Assembly: GCF_000429865.1 (NCBI RefSeq)
Contig: NZ_AUCR01000001.1
Location: 310,001 to 374,000, forward strand
Direction: 5' to 3'
Length of the DNA: 64,000 bases
Source of the DNA: Cucumibacter marinus DSM 18995
Lineage (GTDB): Bacteria; Pseudomonadota; Alphaproteobacteria; Rhizobiales; Devosiaceae
The position numbers and the translations under genes were made by a program. The notes beneath the pieces are model-generated. The model was not told the origin of the DNA and ran no database searches. It saw nothing but the letters and a program-made list of their open reading frames with translations. Of this stretch, positions 45,934 through 54,123 are shown one piece after another (the first letter of the stretch is position 1; every line of letters begins with the position of its first letter).

Positions 45934-46914
45934 TCAGCCTTCTTGAGGCATGTCGATGACAACGATGCCCTTTTTGTCGCCCGCCTCGACATAGCGGTGG
46001 GCGGCACCAATCTCCTCAAGCGGAAAATGCCGATCGATCGGCACCTTGATGGCACCGGACGCGACCAGCGCCGCGATCTCGGTCAGGTCGTCCCGGCCTT
46101 CGCCGGCGAGCTTGAACAGCACGCGCTTACCGTCTTTTTTCGAGGCGAAGAGCCCCTGCATCATCTGTGTGAATTTGGGATTGCCGAGGAAGAACCGGCC
46201 GGTATCCGTGAGCGAATTCATGGCGCCCGTGAACGGCGCGACACCGACAACATCAATAATCACGTCCCAATGGCGGCCAAGGCGCGTAAATTCCTCTTTC
46301 TGGTAATCGATCACGTGGTCCGCGCCGAGTTCGCGCAGCATGTCGAGCTTGTCGCCCCGGTCGACCGCGGTTACTTCCGCGCCTGCCCGCTTGGCAAATT
46401 GCAGGGCAAAGCTGCCAATGCTGCCTCCGGCTCCATTAATCAGCACGGTTTCGCCGGCCTTGATGTCGGCATGGCGCACGAAGTGGAGCCCGTTGAGGCC
46501 GCCTGTCGGGATGCCAGCCGCCTCGGCATAGCTCACGCCATCGGGGATGGGCACGATGGCCGCGTTTTCATTGAGCGCCTTGAACTGGGCATAGGCGCCC
46601 ATCGAAAAACTGGTGGAGCCGAACACCCGGTCGCCCGGCCTGAAACGGGTGACGTCCTTGCCGGCCTCGACGATCTCTCCCGCGACTTCCATGCCGAGCA
46701 CGGGATTGCGGGGTTTGAGGATGCCGAAGGCAATACGGGCCGGGATCCAGATCCAGTTGGCCATCTTGAAGGACCGGCATTCGCAGTCGCCCAGGGTCAC
46801 GGTCGCATTGACGACGCGGATGAGGACCTGGTTGTCCTTGATCACAGGTTTTTCGATATCGGCGATGCGCAGCACCTCGGGCGGCCCGTAACGCTCACAA
46901 AGTGCTGCCTTCAT
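45934..46914 (-). CDS. Zinc-free MDR oxidoreductase, copy 3
   Basis: 326 residues. KAALCERYGPPEVLRIADIEKPVIKDNQ opens the GroES-like domain; INGAGGSIGSFALQFAKRAGAEV gives the Rossmann motif and ADHVIDYQKEEF follows. It starts with an excellent ribosome-binding site (GAGGAGGGGAA) and has a palindrome 39 bases upstream that may be an operator. Closely similar in arrangement to copies 1, 2 and 4; each is distinct enough that recent duplication is unlikely. Confidence 0.92.
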   Translation of the reverse strand: MKAALCERYGPPEVLRIADIEKPVIKDNQVLIRVVNATVTLGDCECRSFKMANWIWIPARIAFGILKPRNPVLGMEVAGEIVEAGKDVTRFRPGDRVFGSTSFSMGAYAQFKALNENAAIVPIPDGVSYAEAAGIPTGGLNGLHFVRHADIKAGETVLINGAGGSIGSFALQFAKRAGAEVTAVDRGDKLDMLRELGADHVIDYQKEEFTRLGRHWDVIIDVVGVAPFTGAMNSLTDTGRFFLGNPKFTQMMQGLFASKKDGKRVLFKLAGEGRDDLTEIAALVASGAIKVPIDRHFPLEEIGAAHRYVEAGDKKGIVVIDMPQEG

Positions 46915-46952
46915 TTCCCCTCCTCCGGTCATCCGCGTCGCCTGCACGGAAG

Positions 46953-46973
46953 ACCGATCTTACCGGGATCGGT
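46953..46973. promoter_or_regulatory. Inverted repeat upstream of MDR copy 3
   Basis: ACCGATC (46953-46959), seven-base spacer TTACCGG, GATCGGT (46967-46973): perfect 7-bp arms, 39 bases before the MDR ATG. Fits a regulator dimer site, identity unknown. Confidence 0.5.
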
Positions 46974-47007
46974 GCAAAAATCGACCTTGCAGAACAAAGG
47001 GCTGAGG

Positions 47008-48006
47008 TCAGGCCGCCTCGCCGGTGATATCGAGCACCAGGATGCCGCGCTTGCGGCCGGTATCGACATAGCGATGGGCTTCGACGATATCCTCGAACGG
47101 GACCACGCGATCGACCACCGGTTTCAGCTTGCCGCCAACAGCCAACGCCGTCAGTTCGTCGATGATGGCCTGGCTGAACGCATGGTCCTTGCCCAGCTCT
47201 TCGCCGGTGACGACCTGCTTCTTGGAACTGCCGGTCATGAGGTCCCACAGGCTGCCAATCACCATGAGTTGCCGCCCCTTGCCGGTCAGCATGTGCTCGA
47301 CTTGCTTGAGCGGCGCATTGCCGTGGCAATCCATGATCACATCGTATTTCTCGTCGCCCTCACGGAAATCCTGCTTGGTGTAGTCGATGACCTCATCGGC
47401 GCCGAGCGACCGGACCAGGTCGGCGTTCCGGCCCGAGCAGACCGCGGTCACATGACAGCCATAGCTGTGCTTGGCGATCTGCACCGCCGAGGTCCCCACG
47501 GCGCCCGAGGCGCCATTGATCAGGACCTTTTCGCCATTTTCCAGCTTGGCGCATTGGAAGAAGGTCAGCGCCGTCATGCCGCCAAACAACAGCGCCACGG
47601 CGTCGGCGTATGACATCCCCTCGGGAATGAGCTTGAGCTGCCCGTTTTGGGGCAGACAGCGATATTCGGCATGGCAAAGCATGTCGAACCCGGCGCTACC
47701 GAATACCTTGTCGCCAGGCTTGAAGCGGGTGACGTTCCTGCCAACAGCCTCGACGGTGCCGGCCAGGTTCAGGCCGAACACCGATACTTTGGGGCGGGTC
47801 AACCCCAGCATCAGGCGCATGAACAGATTGCCCAGGAGCTTCGGCCCGTCCGGCGCCCGAAGGGCGCGAATGCGAACATCGGCGATGTTCACATCCGAGG
47901 CGATGACCCGGATCAGGACTTCATCGTCACCGGGCTCTGGCTTCGGCACATCGGTGATATGCACATTCTCCGCCGGCCCATAGGCGTTACAAACAGCAGC
48001 TTTCAT
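47008..48006 (-). CDS. Zinc-free MDR oxidoreductase, copy 4
   Basis: 332 residues. KAAVCNAYGPAENVHITDVPKPEPGDDEVLIRV opens it, INGASGAVGTSAVQIAKHSYG is the NAD(P) loop and [12 protein letters not shown] matches copy 1. There are no evident zinc cysteines. ATG at 48006 has GGGGGACG upstream. A strong palindrome with 9-bp arms sits 21 bases upstream, apparently the operator for a TetR- or MarR-like repressor not encoded next to it. First transcribed of the minus-strand run of four MDR genes. Confidence 0.92.
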   Translation of the reverse strand: MKAAVCNAYGPAENVHITDVPKPEPGDDEVLIRVIASDVNIADVRIRALRAPDGPKLLGNLFMRLMLGLTRPKVSVFGLNLAGTVEAVGRNVTRFKPGDKVFGSAGFDMLCHAEYRCLPQNGQLKLIPEGMSYADAVALLFGGMTALTFFQCAKLENGEKVLINGASGAVGTSAVQIAKHSYGCHVTAVCSGRNADLVRSLGADEVIDYTKQDFREGDEKYDVIMDCHGNAPLKQVEHMLTGKGRQLMVIGSLWDLMTGSSKKQVVTGEELGKDHAFSQAIIDELTALAVGGKLKPVVDRVVPFEDIVEAHRYVDTGRKRGILVLDITGEAA

Positions 48007-48026
48007 GGCGTCCCCCATCACACGTC

Positions 48027-48052
48027 AGGTGTATTGGTCAGATAATACACCT
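48027..48052. promoter_or_regulatory. Operator-like palindrome upstream of MDR copy 4
   Basis: AGGTGTATT (48027-48035), 8-base spacer, AATACACCT (48044-48052): perfect 9-bp arms ending 21 bases before the ATG. The right arm on the minus strand overlaps TATTAT, a candidate -10 sequence. Binding would block transcription. Confidence 0.65.
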
Positions 48053-48076
48053 TTGTGACGGTTCAAGGGGCCGTGC

Positions 48077-48631
48077 CTACATCCCTTCGGGGCCTCGCGA
48101 GATGGCCGTGCGGCCGGTGCGCACCACTTCCACCAGCCCGAGCGGCTGCATCAGGGTGATGAACTGCTCGATCTTGGAGGATTTGCCGGTGATCTCGAAC
48201 ACGAAGCTGTCGGTGGTCGCATCGACCACCTGGGCGCGGAAGGCTTCGGCGAGGCGCAGGGTCTCGACCCGGTTTTCGCCCTTGCCGGCGACCTTGACCA
48301 GCGCCAGCTCGCGCTCGAGGCCATTGCCCTCGGCGGTCAGGTCAAGCACCCGGTGTACGGGCACCAGCCGGTCGAGCTGCATGCGGATCTGCATGTGCAT
48401 CTTCGGGGTCGCGGTCACCGCAATGGTGATGCGCGACAGGTGCTTTTCATGTTCGGTCTCGGAGACCGTGAGGCTGTCGATATTATAGCCCCGCCCGGAG
48501 AACAGCCCGGCTATGCGAGCGAGAATGCCCGGCTCATTGTCGACGATCACCGAGAGGATGTGCTGCTCGGGGTTCTGGGTGTCCGGCACGATGAAATAGG
48601 CGGAACCGGTCGGCTGAAACTTGGCGTTCAT
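48077..48631 (-). CDS. ilvH: Acetolactate synthase small (regulatory) subunit
   Basis: 184 residues: N-terminal ACT domain (HILSVIVDNEPGILARIAGLFSGRGYNIDSLTVSETE, residues about 24-60) and a C-terminal domain (LVKVAGKGENRVETLRLAEAFRAQVVDATTDSFVFEITG). It binds valine and confers feedback control on the large subunit. Starts 21 bases downstream of the large subunit stop with GGAGG-like CGGGAGG upstream, so it is translated from the same attenuated mRNA. It is often annotated ilvN or ilvH. Confidence 0.96.
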   Translation of the reverse strand: MNAKFQPTGSAYFIVPDTQNPEQHILSVIVDNEPGILARIAGLFSGRGYNIDSLTVSETEHEKHLSRITIAVTATPKMHMQIRMQLDRLVPVHRVLDLTAEGNGLERELALVKVAGKGENRVETLRLAEAFRAQVVDATTDSFVFEITGKSSKIEQFITLMQPLGLVEVVRTGRTAISRGPEGM

Positions 48632-48652
48632 TGGTCTTTTCCTCCCGGTGCC

Positions 48653-50416
48653 TCAGACGAGGACCTTGCCCTTGTCATCGATGATGGAGCCGATATCGGC
48701 GGTATCGGGCAGAATGATCTCATTATGCGCCTTGCCCGACGGGATCATCGGGAAGCAGTTCTCGACCTTGTCGACAACGCAGTCGAAGATCACCGGCAGA
48801 TCGCTGTCGATCATCTCGGCGATGGCATCATCCAACTCCTTGGGGTCGGAGCAGCGTATCCCCTTGCCGCCATAGGCTTCGGCCAGTTTGACGAAATCGG
48901 GCAGGCTTTCCGAATAGCTCTGCGAATAGCGCCCGCCATGCAGCAATTCCTGCCACTGGCGCACCATGCCCATATATTCGTTGTTGAGGATGAAGATCTT
49001 GATCGGCAGGCCGTATTGAACCGCCGTCGACATCTCCTGCATGGTCATCTGGACGCTCGCCTCACCGGCAATGTCGATGACCAGTGCATCGCGATGCGCC
49101 ACCTGGACCCCGACTGCCGCCGGCAAGCCATAGCCCATGGTCCCGAGCCCACCCGATGTCATCCAGCGCTTGGGCTCGTTGAAATGGAAATGCTGCGCCG
49201 CCCACATCTGATGCTGGCCGACCTCGGTAGTAATGTAGACGTCGCGATCCTTCACGGCCTCGTAAAGGCGCTGAACCGCATATTGCGGCTTGATCACCGT
49301 GTCCGAGTTCTTGAACGACAGGGATTTGACCGACCGCCAGTCCTCGATCTGCTTCCACCAGGGCTTGAGCGCATCTTCGCGCGAGGTGTTGGTCTTGGTG
49401 CGCCAGACACGGACCATCTCCTCGAGCACCGAGGCGCAATCCCCGACAATCGGGATATCGACGGTGATGTTCTTGTTGATCGATGAGGGATCGATATCGA
49501 CGTGGATCTTCATCGAATTGGGCGAGAAGCCGTCGATCCGCCCGGTAATGCGATCGTCGAACCGCGCCCCGATATTGATCATCAGGTCGCAGTCATGCAT
49601 GGCCAGATTGGCCTCATAAGTGCCATGCATGCCCAGCATGCCCAGCCACTGGTTGTTGTTGGCCGGGAACGCGCCCAACCCCATCAGGGTCGAGGTGACC
49701 GGGAAGCCGGTCAGCGCTGCGAGCTCGCGCAGATGCTCGCAGGCCTCGGGACCCGAATTGACGACGCCGCCGCCGGTATAGAACACCGGTTTTTCCGCTT
49801 TCAGCATCAGATCGACCGCAGCCTCGATCGCCGCCGAATCCCCTTCGGTCTGGGGCCGGTAGCTGGCGTGCTGGGTCGCGCCATTGGCGGACTTCTTGTA
49901 GTTGCCCAGCGCGAACTGAACGTCCTTCGGGATGTCGACGACAACCGGACCAGGGCGGCCCGTGGTCGCCACATAAAACGCCTCGTGCAGGACCCGGGCG
50001 AGATCGTTGACGTCTTTGACGAGATAATTGTGCTTGGTGCAGTTCCGGGTGATGCCGACGGTGTCGCATTCCTGGAAGGCGTCCGACCCGATCAGCGAAG
50101 TCGGCACCTGGCCCGTGATGCAGACCAGGGGAACCGAATCCAGCAGCGCATCGGTCAGCCCGGTGACCGCATTGGTCGCGCCGGGGCCGGAGGTCACCAG
50201 AACCAGTCCGCATTTGCCGGTCGAGCGCGCATAGCCCTCTGCAGCGTGGGTCGCGCCCTGTTCGTGCCGGACCAGGATGTGCTCGATGCCCTCGGTCTGG
50301 AACAGCGCGTCATAGATGGGTAGTACGGCGCCACCGGGATATCCGAAGATATGTTCGACACCGTTATCCTTCAAAGCCTGGATAACGATCTCGGCGCCGG
50401 TCATCTGTTCCGCCAT
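48653..50416 (-). CDS. ilvI: Acetolactate synthase large (catalytic) subunit
   Basis: 587 residues, thiamine-diphosphate enzyme condensing two pyruvates, or pyruvate with 2-ketobutyrate, at the start of valine/leucine/isoleucine synthesis. HEQGATHAAEGYARSTGK carries the catalytic Glu. The ThDP/Mg motif reads GEASVQM then NNEYMGM; Glu replaces the usual Asp, a variant I also recall from other alphaproteobacteria, so I do not take it as inactivating. Transcription is preceded by a leader peptide and terminator, implying attenuation by charged BCAA-tRNAs. Start ATG at 50416 with AGGAGAC upstream. Confidence 0.96.
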   Translation of the reverse strand: MAEQMTGAEIVIQALKDNGVEHIFGYPGGAVLPIYDALFQTEGIEHILVRHEQGATHAAEGYARSTGKCGLVLVTSGPGATNAVTGLTDALLDSVPLVCITGQVPTSLIGSDAFQECDTVGITRNCTKHNYLVKDVNDLARVLHEAFYVATTGRPGPVVVDIPKDVQFALGNYKKSANGATQHASYRPQTEGDSAAIEAAVDLMLKAEKPVFYTGGGVVNSGPEACEHLRELAALTGFPVTSTLMGLGAFPANNNQWLGMLGMHGTYEANLAMHDCDLMINIGARFDDRITGRIDGFSPNSMKIHVDIDPSSINKNITVDIPIVGDCASVLEEMVRVWRTKTNTSREDALKPWWKQIEDWRSVKSLSFKNSDTVIKPQYAVQRLYEAVKDRDVYITTEVGQHQMWAAQHFHFNEPKRWMTSGGLGTMGYGLPAAVGVQVAHRDALVIDIAGEASVQMTMQEMSTAVQYGLPIKIFILNNEYMGMVRQWQELLHGGRYSQSYSESLPDFVKLAEAYGGKGIRCSDPKELDDAIAEMIDSDLPVIFDCVVDKVENCFPMIPSGKAHNEIILPDTADIGSIIDDKGKVLV

Positions 50417-50508
50417 TGGTCCTGTCTCCTAACCGTCCTTACCGCGCCGGCCCCTGAAGCCGGTCCGTGTTCCGGCGCTTGGGCCGGGTTTTACCCGAAA
50501 TCGGGCAT

Positions 50509-50532
50509 TAAAAAAGCCCCTCAGAGGGGGCC
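50509..50532 (-). terminator. ilvI attenuator terminator
   Basis: On the minus strand: GCCCC stem, loop CTCTGA, GGGGC, then TTTTTT (50515-50510). It lies between the leader peptide stop (50566) and ilvI start (50416), so it is the expected regulated terminator of the leader. Confidence 0.85.
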
Positions 50533-50565
50533 GGATGCGCATCATCGATCGTGAACCTTACCGGA

Positions 50566-50610
50566 TCACGGGACAATGCGCCTTGTTACTACGAGAATGA
50601 GGTTCGACAT
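50566..50610 (-). CDS. Branched-chain amino acid leader peptide (attenuator)
   Basis: A 14-codon frame on the minus strand starting ATG at 50610 encodes MSNLILVVTRRIVP and ends TGA at 50566-50568. Seven of 14 residues are Leu, Ile or Val, five of them in a row (LILVV), as in ilv leader peptides of other bacteria. Ribosome stalling on scarce Leu/Ile/Val-tRNA here would favour an antiterminator over the U-tailed hairpin downstream. No strong Shine-Dalgarno stands upstream, only GAGACCCG. Too short for usual ORF calling. Confidence 0.85.
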   Translation of the reverse strand: MSNLILVVTRRIVP

Positions 50611-50645
50611 CAGTCGGGTCTCTGGTCTTTCTTGTTGCGGCGGTA

Positions 50646-50674
50646 TTGGTAAGCGGGGATTTTTCTCCGGTCAA
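50646..50674 (-). promoter_or_regulatory. Likely promoter of the ilv leader
   Basis: On the minus strand TTGACC (50674-50669), 17-base spacer, TACCAA (50651-50646). Transcription would start near 50639, about 29 bases before the leader-peptide ATG. The -10 is weak, so this is tentative. Confidence 0.4.
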
Positions 50675-50837
50675 GAGAATATGTCCGTTTCACCGCGATC
50701 CGCGCAATCGGGGCGCCGCGCGCAAGTTTTTCACAACGCCAGTGGTTTTTGAAACAATCGTCTCGATTGACCCGCTTGCCCCGTTGTGCCGCGCCGTGGT
50801 CAAATCCGCGCCGTTTCAGAATCGGAGAGGTATTGTC

Positions 50838-52109
50838 GTGAAACTTGAAACCATTGCCCTGCATCATGGCTATACGCCGGAGGCCCCGCAGCGCTCGGCA
50901 GCCGTGCCGATCTACCAGACAACGTCCTACACCTTTGACGACACCCAGCACGGTGCCGATCTGTTCGACCTCAAGGTGGAAGGCAATATCTACACCCGCA
51001 TCATGAACCCCACCAACGCGGTTCTGGAACAGCGCGTGGCGGAGATGGAAGGCGGGATCGCCGGGCTGGCGCTTGCTTCGGGCATGGCCGCCATCACCTA
51101 TGCGATCCAGACCATTGCCGAGGCCGGCGACAATATCGTCTCGACCTCCCAGCTTTATGGCGGCACCTACAATCTGTTCAAGCACACCTTCCCGCGCCAG
51201 GGGCTCGATGTGCGCATGTTCGATGCGGCCGATTTCGACAAGCTTGAAGCCTCGATCGACGACAAGACCAAGGCCGTGTTCTGCGAGTCCATCGGCAACC
51301 CGGCGGGCAATGTCGTCGATATCGAGAAGATCGTCGAAATCGCGCACCGGCATGGCGTGCCGGTGATCGTCGACAATACGGTCGCCACCCCGTATCTCTG
51401 CCGCCCGATCGATCTGGGCGCGGATATCGTTGTCCACGCCCTCACCAAGTATATCGGCGGGCACGGCAATTCGATCGGCGGGATCGTTGTCGATTCCGGC
51501 AAGTTCGACTGGGCCGCTCATAAAGAGCGCTTCCCCATGCTCAACGAGCCGGACCCCTCCTATCACGGCGTCGTCTATACCGAGGCGCTCGGGCCGGCAG
51601 CCTTTATCGGTCGCTGCCGCGTGGTGCCGCTGCGCAATACCGGCGCTGCGCTCGCCCCGCAGAACGCCTTCCTGTTCCTGCAGGGCCTCGAGACCCTGGG
51701 CCTCAGGATCGACCGGCACTGCGAAAACGCCCAGAAGGTGGCCGAATATCTCAAGGCACACCCCAAGGTGACCTGGGTCGCCTATGCCGGCCTGCCCGAC
51801 AGCCCCTATCATGCGCTGGCCAACAAGATCACCAAGGGCAAGGCCTCGGGCATTCTCAGCTTCGGGGTCGAAGGCGGCCGCGATGCAGGTGCGAAGTTCA
51901 TCGACTCCTTGCAGATGATCTATCGCCTCGTGAATATCGGCGATGCCAAGACCCTGGCCTGCCATCCGGCAACCACCACCCACCGCCAGCTCAATGATGA
52001 AGAGCTGAAATCTGCGGGCGTTTCCCCCGACATGGTTCGGATCTCGGTCGGCATCGAGCATGCCGATGACATCATTGCGGATATCGAACAGGCGCTGGCC
52101 GCCGTCTGA
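50838..52109 (+). CDS. metY: O-acetylhomoserine aminocarboxypropyltransferase (sulfhydrylase)
   Basis: 423 residues of the Cys/Met PLP family. PLP lysine in HALTKYIGGHGNSIGG (near 208). NIYTRIMNPTNAVLEQRVAEMEGG, SQLYGGTYNLF, VDNTVATPYLCRP and ACHPATTTHRQL are characteristic of the O-acetylhomoserine sulfhydrylase group. It makes homocysteine from O-acetylhomoserine and sulfide. GTG at 50838 has GGAGAGG upstream and gives the usual N-terminus (MKLETIALHHGY). It is divergent from the ilvI leader. No SAM riboswitch is visible upstream. Confidence 0.94.
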   Translation: MKLETIALHHGYTPEAPQRSAAVPIYQTTSYTFDDTQHGADLFDLKVEGNIYTRIMNPTNAVLEQRVAEMEGGIAGLALASGMAAITYAIQTIAEAGDNIVSTSQLYGGTYNLFKHTFPRQGLDVRMFDAADFDKLEASIDDKTKAVFCESIGNPAGNVVDIEKIVEIAHRHGVPVIVDNTVATPYLCRPIDLGADIVVHALTKYIGGHGNSIGGIVVDSGKFDWAAHKERFPMLNEPDPSYHGVVYTEALGPAAFIGRCRVVPLRNTGAALAPQNAFLFLQGLETLGLRIDRHCENAQKVAEYLKAHPKVTWVAYAGLPDSPYHALANKITKGKASGILSFGVEGGRDAGAKFIDSLQMIYRLVNIGDAKTLACHPATTTHRQLNDEELKSAGVSPDMVRISVGIEHADDIIADIEQALAAV

Positions 52110-52241
52110 TTGATTGCGGTGCCGCCCTCATCCGGGGCGGCACTGCCTTGACCAATCGGTCAACAATGCGGTGACACGACTCATAAGATACAGTATTGGT
52201 TGAACAATCACTTCCGATTGTCCCACCGCGCGCCCTTCCCC

Positions 52242-52724
52242 ATGTCAGAAATCGACTTCACCGAGAGCGAAAAGCGTGTCCAGACCGCACTCGATCATGC
52301 GGGCCTCGAAACGCGGATCCGCGTGCTTGACGGTTCGGCGCATACCGCGCAAATGGCGGCCGATATTCTCGGCGTGGACGTCGCGCAGATCGTCAAATCG
52401 CTGATTTTCCGCGGTGTTGAATCGGGCCAGGCCTATTTGCTGCTCGTTTCCGGCGCCAACCGGGTGCACGAAAAGCGCTCGGGCCGGCAAATCGGCGAAA
52501 AGCTCGGGCGCGCCGACGCGGATTTCGTCAAGACCCATACCGGCTTTTCGATCGGCGGGGTGTCCCCGGTCGGCCATGTCGGCGAGGTCGATGTCTATAT
52601 GGACGAAACCCTGTTCGACCTCGGCGAGGTCTGGGCCGCTGCGGGGCATCCGCGCTCTGTGTTCCCCACCACCGCCGAGACCCTCAGCCAGCTCACCGGC
52701 GCCCGCCGCATCGACGTAACCTGA
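52242..52724 (+). CDS. YbaK/ProX-type aminoacyl-tRNA deacylase
   Basis: 160 residues of the YbaK/EbsC fold. The N-terminal half has SAHTAQMAADILGVDVAQIVKSLIF, then LLLVSGANRVHEKRSGRQIG and the substrate-loop GVSPVGH, which is the catalytic/binding G-x-x-P-x-G block of the family. Such proteins clear mischarged tRNA or act on prolyl/cysteinyl-tRNA. Start MSEIDFTE at 52242 is standard, though its ribosome-binding site is poor; TTG at 52200 is less likely. Downstream is a long gene-free region. Confidence 0.88.
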   Translation: MSEIDFTESEKRVQTALDHAGLETRIRVLDGSAHTAQMAADILGVDVAQIVKSLIFRGVESGQAYLLLVSGANRVHEKRSGRQIGEKLGRADADFVKTHTGFSIGGVSPVGHVGEVDVYMDETLFDLGEVWAAAGHPRSVFPTTAETLSQLTGARRIDVT

Positions 52725-52793
52725 GGGGCCCATTCTGGGACAGGCTCAGGACAAAGTTGAGATTGAAGCTGGTGCGCTGCCACACTCTCTGCC

Positions 52794-52900
52794 GTCATCC
52801 CGGACCTGATCCGGGATCCACTCGCGCACGCGGTTGGCATTAGTGCTGACGATGTGCTCAAGAGCCGATGCGAGTAGATTCCGACTTTCGTCGGAATGAC
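52794..52900. repeat. REPIN-like composite repeat B
   Basis: 107 bases bounded by GTCATCC at the left and GGAATGAC at the right. Left hairpin stem ATCCCGGA/TCCGGGAT; right stem TTCCGAC/GTCGGAA. Same boundary logic as elements A (7082-7225) and C (53764-53900). Confidence 0.68.
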
Positions 52901-52935
52901 GCTGCGGGTGGGATCGAGCCCTCAAAACGTTACAG

Positions 52936-52977
52936 CCCTCACCCTGAGGTGCGAGGTGAAACCGAGCCTCGAAGGGC
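52936..52977. repeat. 42-base exact repeat, copy 1
   Basis: CCCTCACCCTGAGGTGCG begins a 42-base stretch that is identical at 54035-54076. It contains imperfect inverted arms (CCTCGC on one side, GCGAGG on the other) and resembles the CCTCGAAGG-type repeats dispersed in many Rhizobiales genomes. Confidence 0.8.
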
Positions 52978-53763
52978 TAGGGCGACAGGCTCAAGCCATT
53001 CGAGCGTAGCTCTCATGGCCTTCTCAACTAAAACCAGTCCACCGGACTGATTTTGCCCTTCGGGCCGGATCGAAGTTATCCCCGCCCCAAAAACCTCCCT
53101 TATCCTTTGCGAACCAACCTGCAATTGAGCGTGGTCGCGACAGTGAGAAGCGGTCGGGCGCAGCCCGGTCAAAAGGTCCGGTGGACCTTTTGAAGCGACG
53201 AACACCCTGAGAGCTATGCTCGAAGGGTCGGGTTCTAGAAAGAACTTATCCCCACCCACACTACCTCTCTTATCATCCACTCACCTGCCGGCACGGAGCG
53301 AGGATGCATACGAGCCTTCTGACGGAAAGGGTCCGGGTCCGATGGAGGTCGCTCCAGCGGAGGCCAAAACTGCGCCGGAGCCGGCTGCCGTTACGGCGGC
53401 GGTGTACTCTCGAAAGAGAGCGGGGATTGACCCCAGCCCGTTGACGCAGTCCAAGCCCAAAACCCCGGATGAGTGGGACGCGGTGCGCCTCGCTTTTACT
53501 AGTTTCGGATGAGACGTTCCGCGTCCCACTCCCGCTCTATCGCAAACCCTGGAGGCAAAAGCCTGCCGGGGCTGTCGGGGTGAACGCTTGCACCAATACC
53601 GCGCTGTCCCGGACCCGATCCGGGACCTCCACGCCAAGTGCGAACAGGCCCCGGCTCGGAGGCCGGGGCGGCCCGGAAGGATGCTACCCCAAGCCCTCAC
53701 CCCGAGCCCGTCAAAGGGCGAGGGTGCGAAAAGACAGCGTTCCGGCGCTGCAGCACTCTCACC

Positions 53764-53900
53764 GTCATTCCCGCGGAGGCGGGAATCTATGTGAATCAGA
53801 GGGTTAGGGCTGGTGGTGATGGCGCCGGCGGCGCGCAATGAACATAACCACCAGTTCTCTGGTGCAAGCTCCCCTGGATTCCCGTTTTCACGGGAATGAC
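53764..53900. repeat. REPIN-like composite repeat C
   Basis: 137 bases with GTCATTCCCG and stem ATTCCCGC/GCGGGAAT at the left, and stem ATTCCCGT/ACGGGAAT ending GGGAATGAC at the right. Same layout as elements A and B. Confidence 0.7.
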
Positions 53901-54034
53901 GCCGGTGGTTGGGCGAGCCCACTGCCAATGAACCGCGCTGTTCCGGCCTCCGAGCCGGGACCTCGTTAGAAATGAACAGGCCCCGGATCAGGTCTGGGGC
54001 GGCCCCGGAGTGGGGTGCGCTCCACTCTCTCACC

Positions 54035-54076
54035 CCCTCACCCTGAGGTGCGAGGTGAAACCGAGCCTCGAAGGGC
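54035..54076. repeat. 42-base exact repeat, copy 2
   Basis: Identical over 42 bases to 52936-52977. It sits 47 bases from the miaA 3' end. The flanking 53690-53725 stretch is a partly similar relative. Confidence 0.8.
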
Positions 54077-54123
54077 GAGGGTGGAAATTGGAACCACGTC
54101 GTCTGAATGCCAATGCAGCTTTC

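Larger units (their letters stand above)
52725..54123. other. 1.4-kb gene-free region built of palindromic repeats
   Basis: No supported gene. Frames here encode repeat fragments (such as SRLRGND) on both strands. Contents: composite inverted repeats B and C (52794-52900, 53764-53900), a 42-base exact repeat (52936-52977 and 54035-54076), GC-rich AGGCCCCGG blocks near 53646 and 53980, and a hairpin AAAGGTCC/GGACCTTT near 53162-53181. It resembles a dump or nursery of small mobile repeats next to miaA. Confidence 0.75.

Noticed and set aside
45844-47613. 589-codon plus-strand frame opposite the MDR genes
   Set aside because: It spans three real minus-strand genes and their gaps; no domain and no ribosome-binding site.
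48653-50416. Loss of function in IlvI because GD is GE in the ThDP motif
   Set aside because: Other alphaproteobacterial homologues use GEAS here, as far as I recall, and the rest of the motif is intact.
50640-50837. SAM riboswitch in front of metY
   Set aside because: The SAM-II consensus (pseudoknot with AAA and GCCACG-type core) was not found; only a short GTGGTCAAATC resemblance.
53281-54033. 250-codon minus-strand frame in the gene-free region
   Set aside because: It is built of repeat pieces that encode fragments like SRLRGND; not a protein-like sequence.
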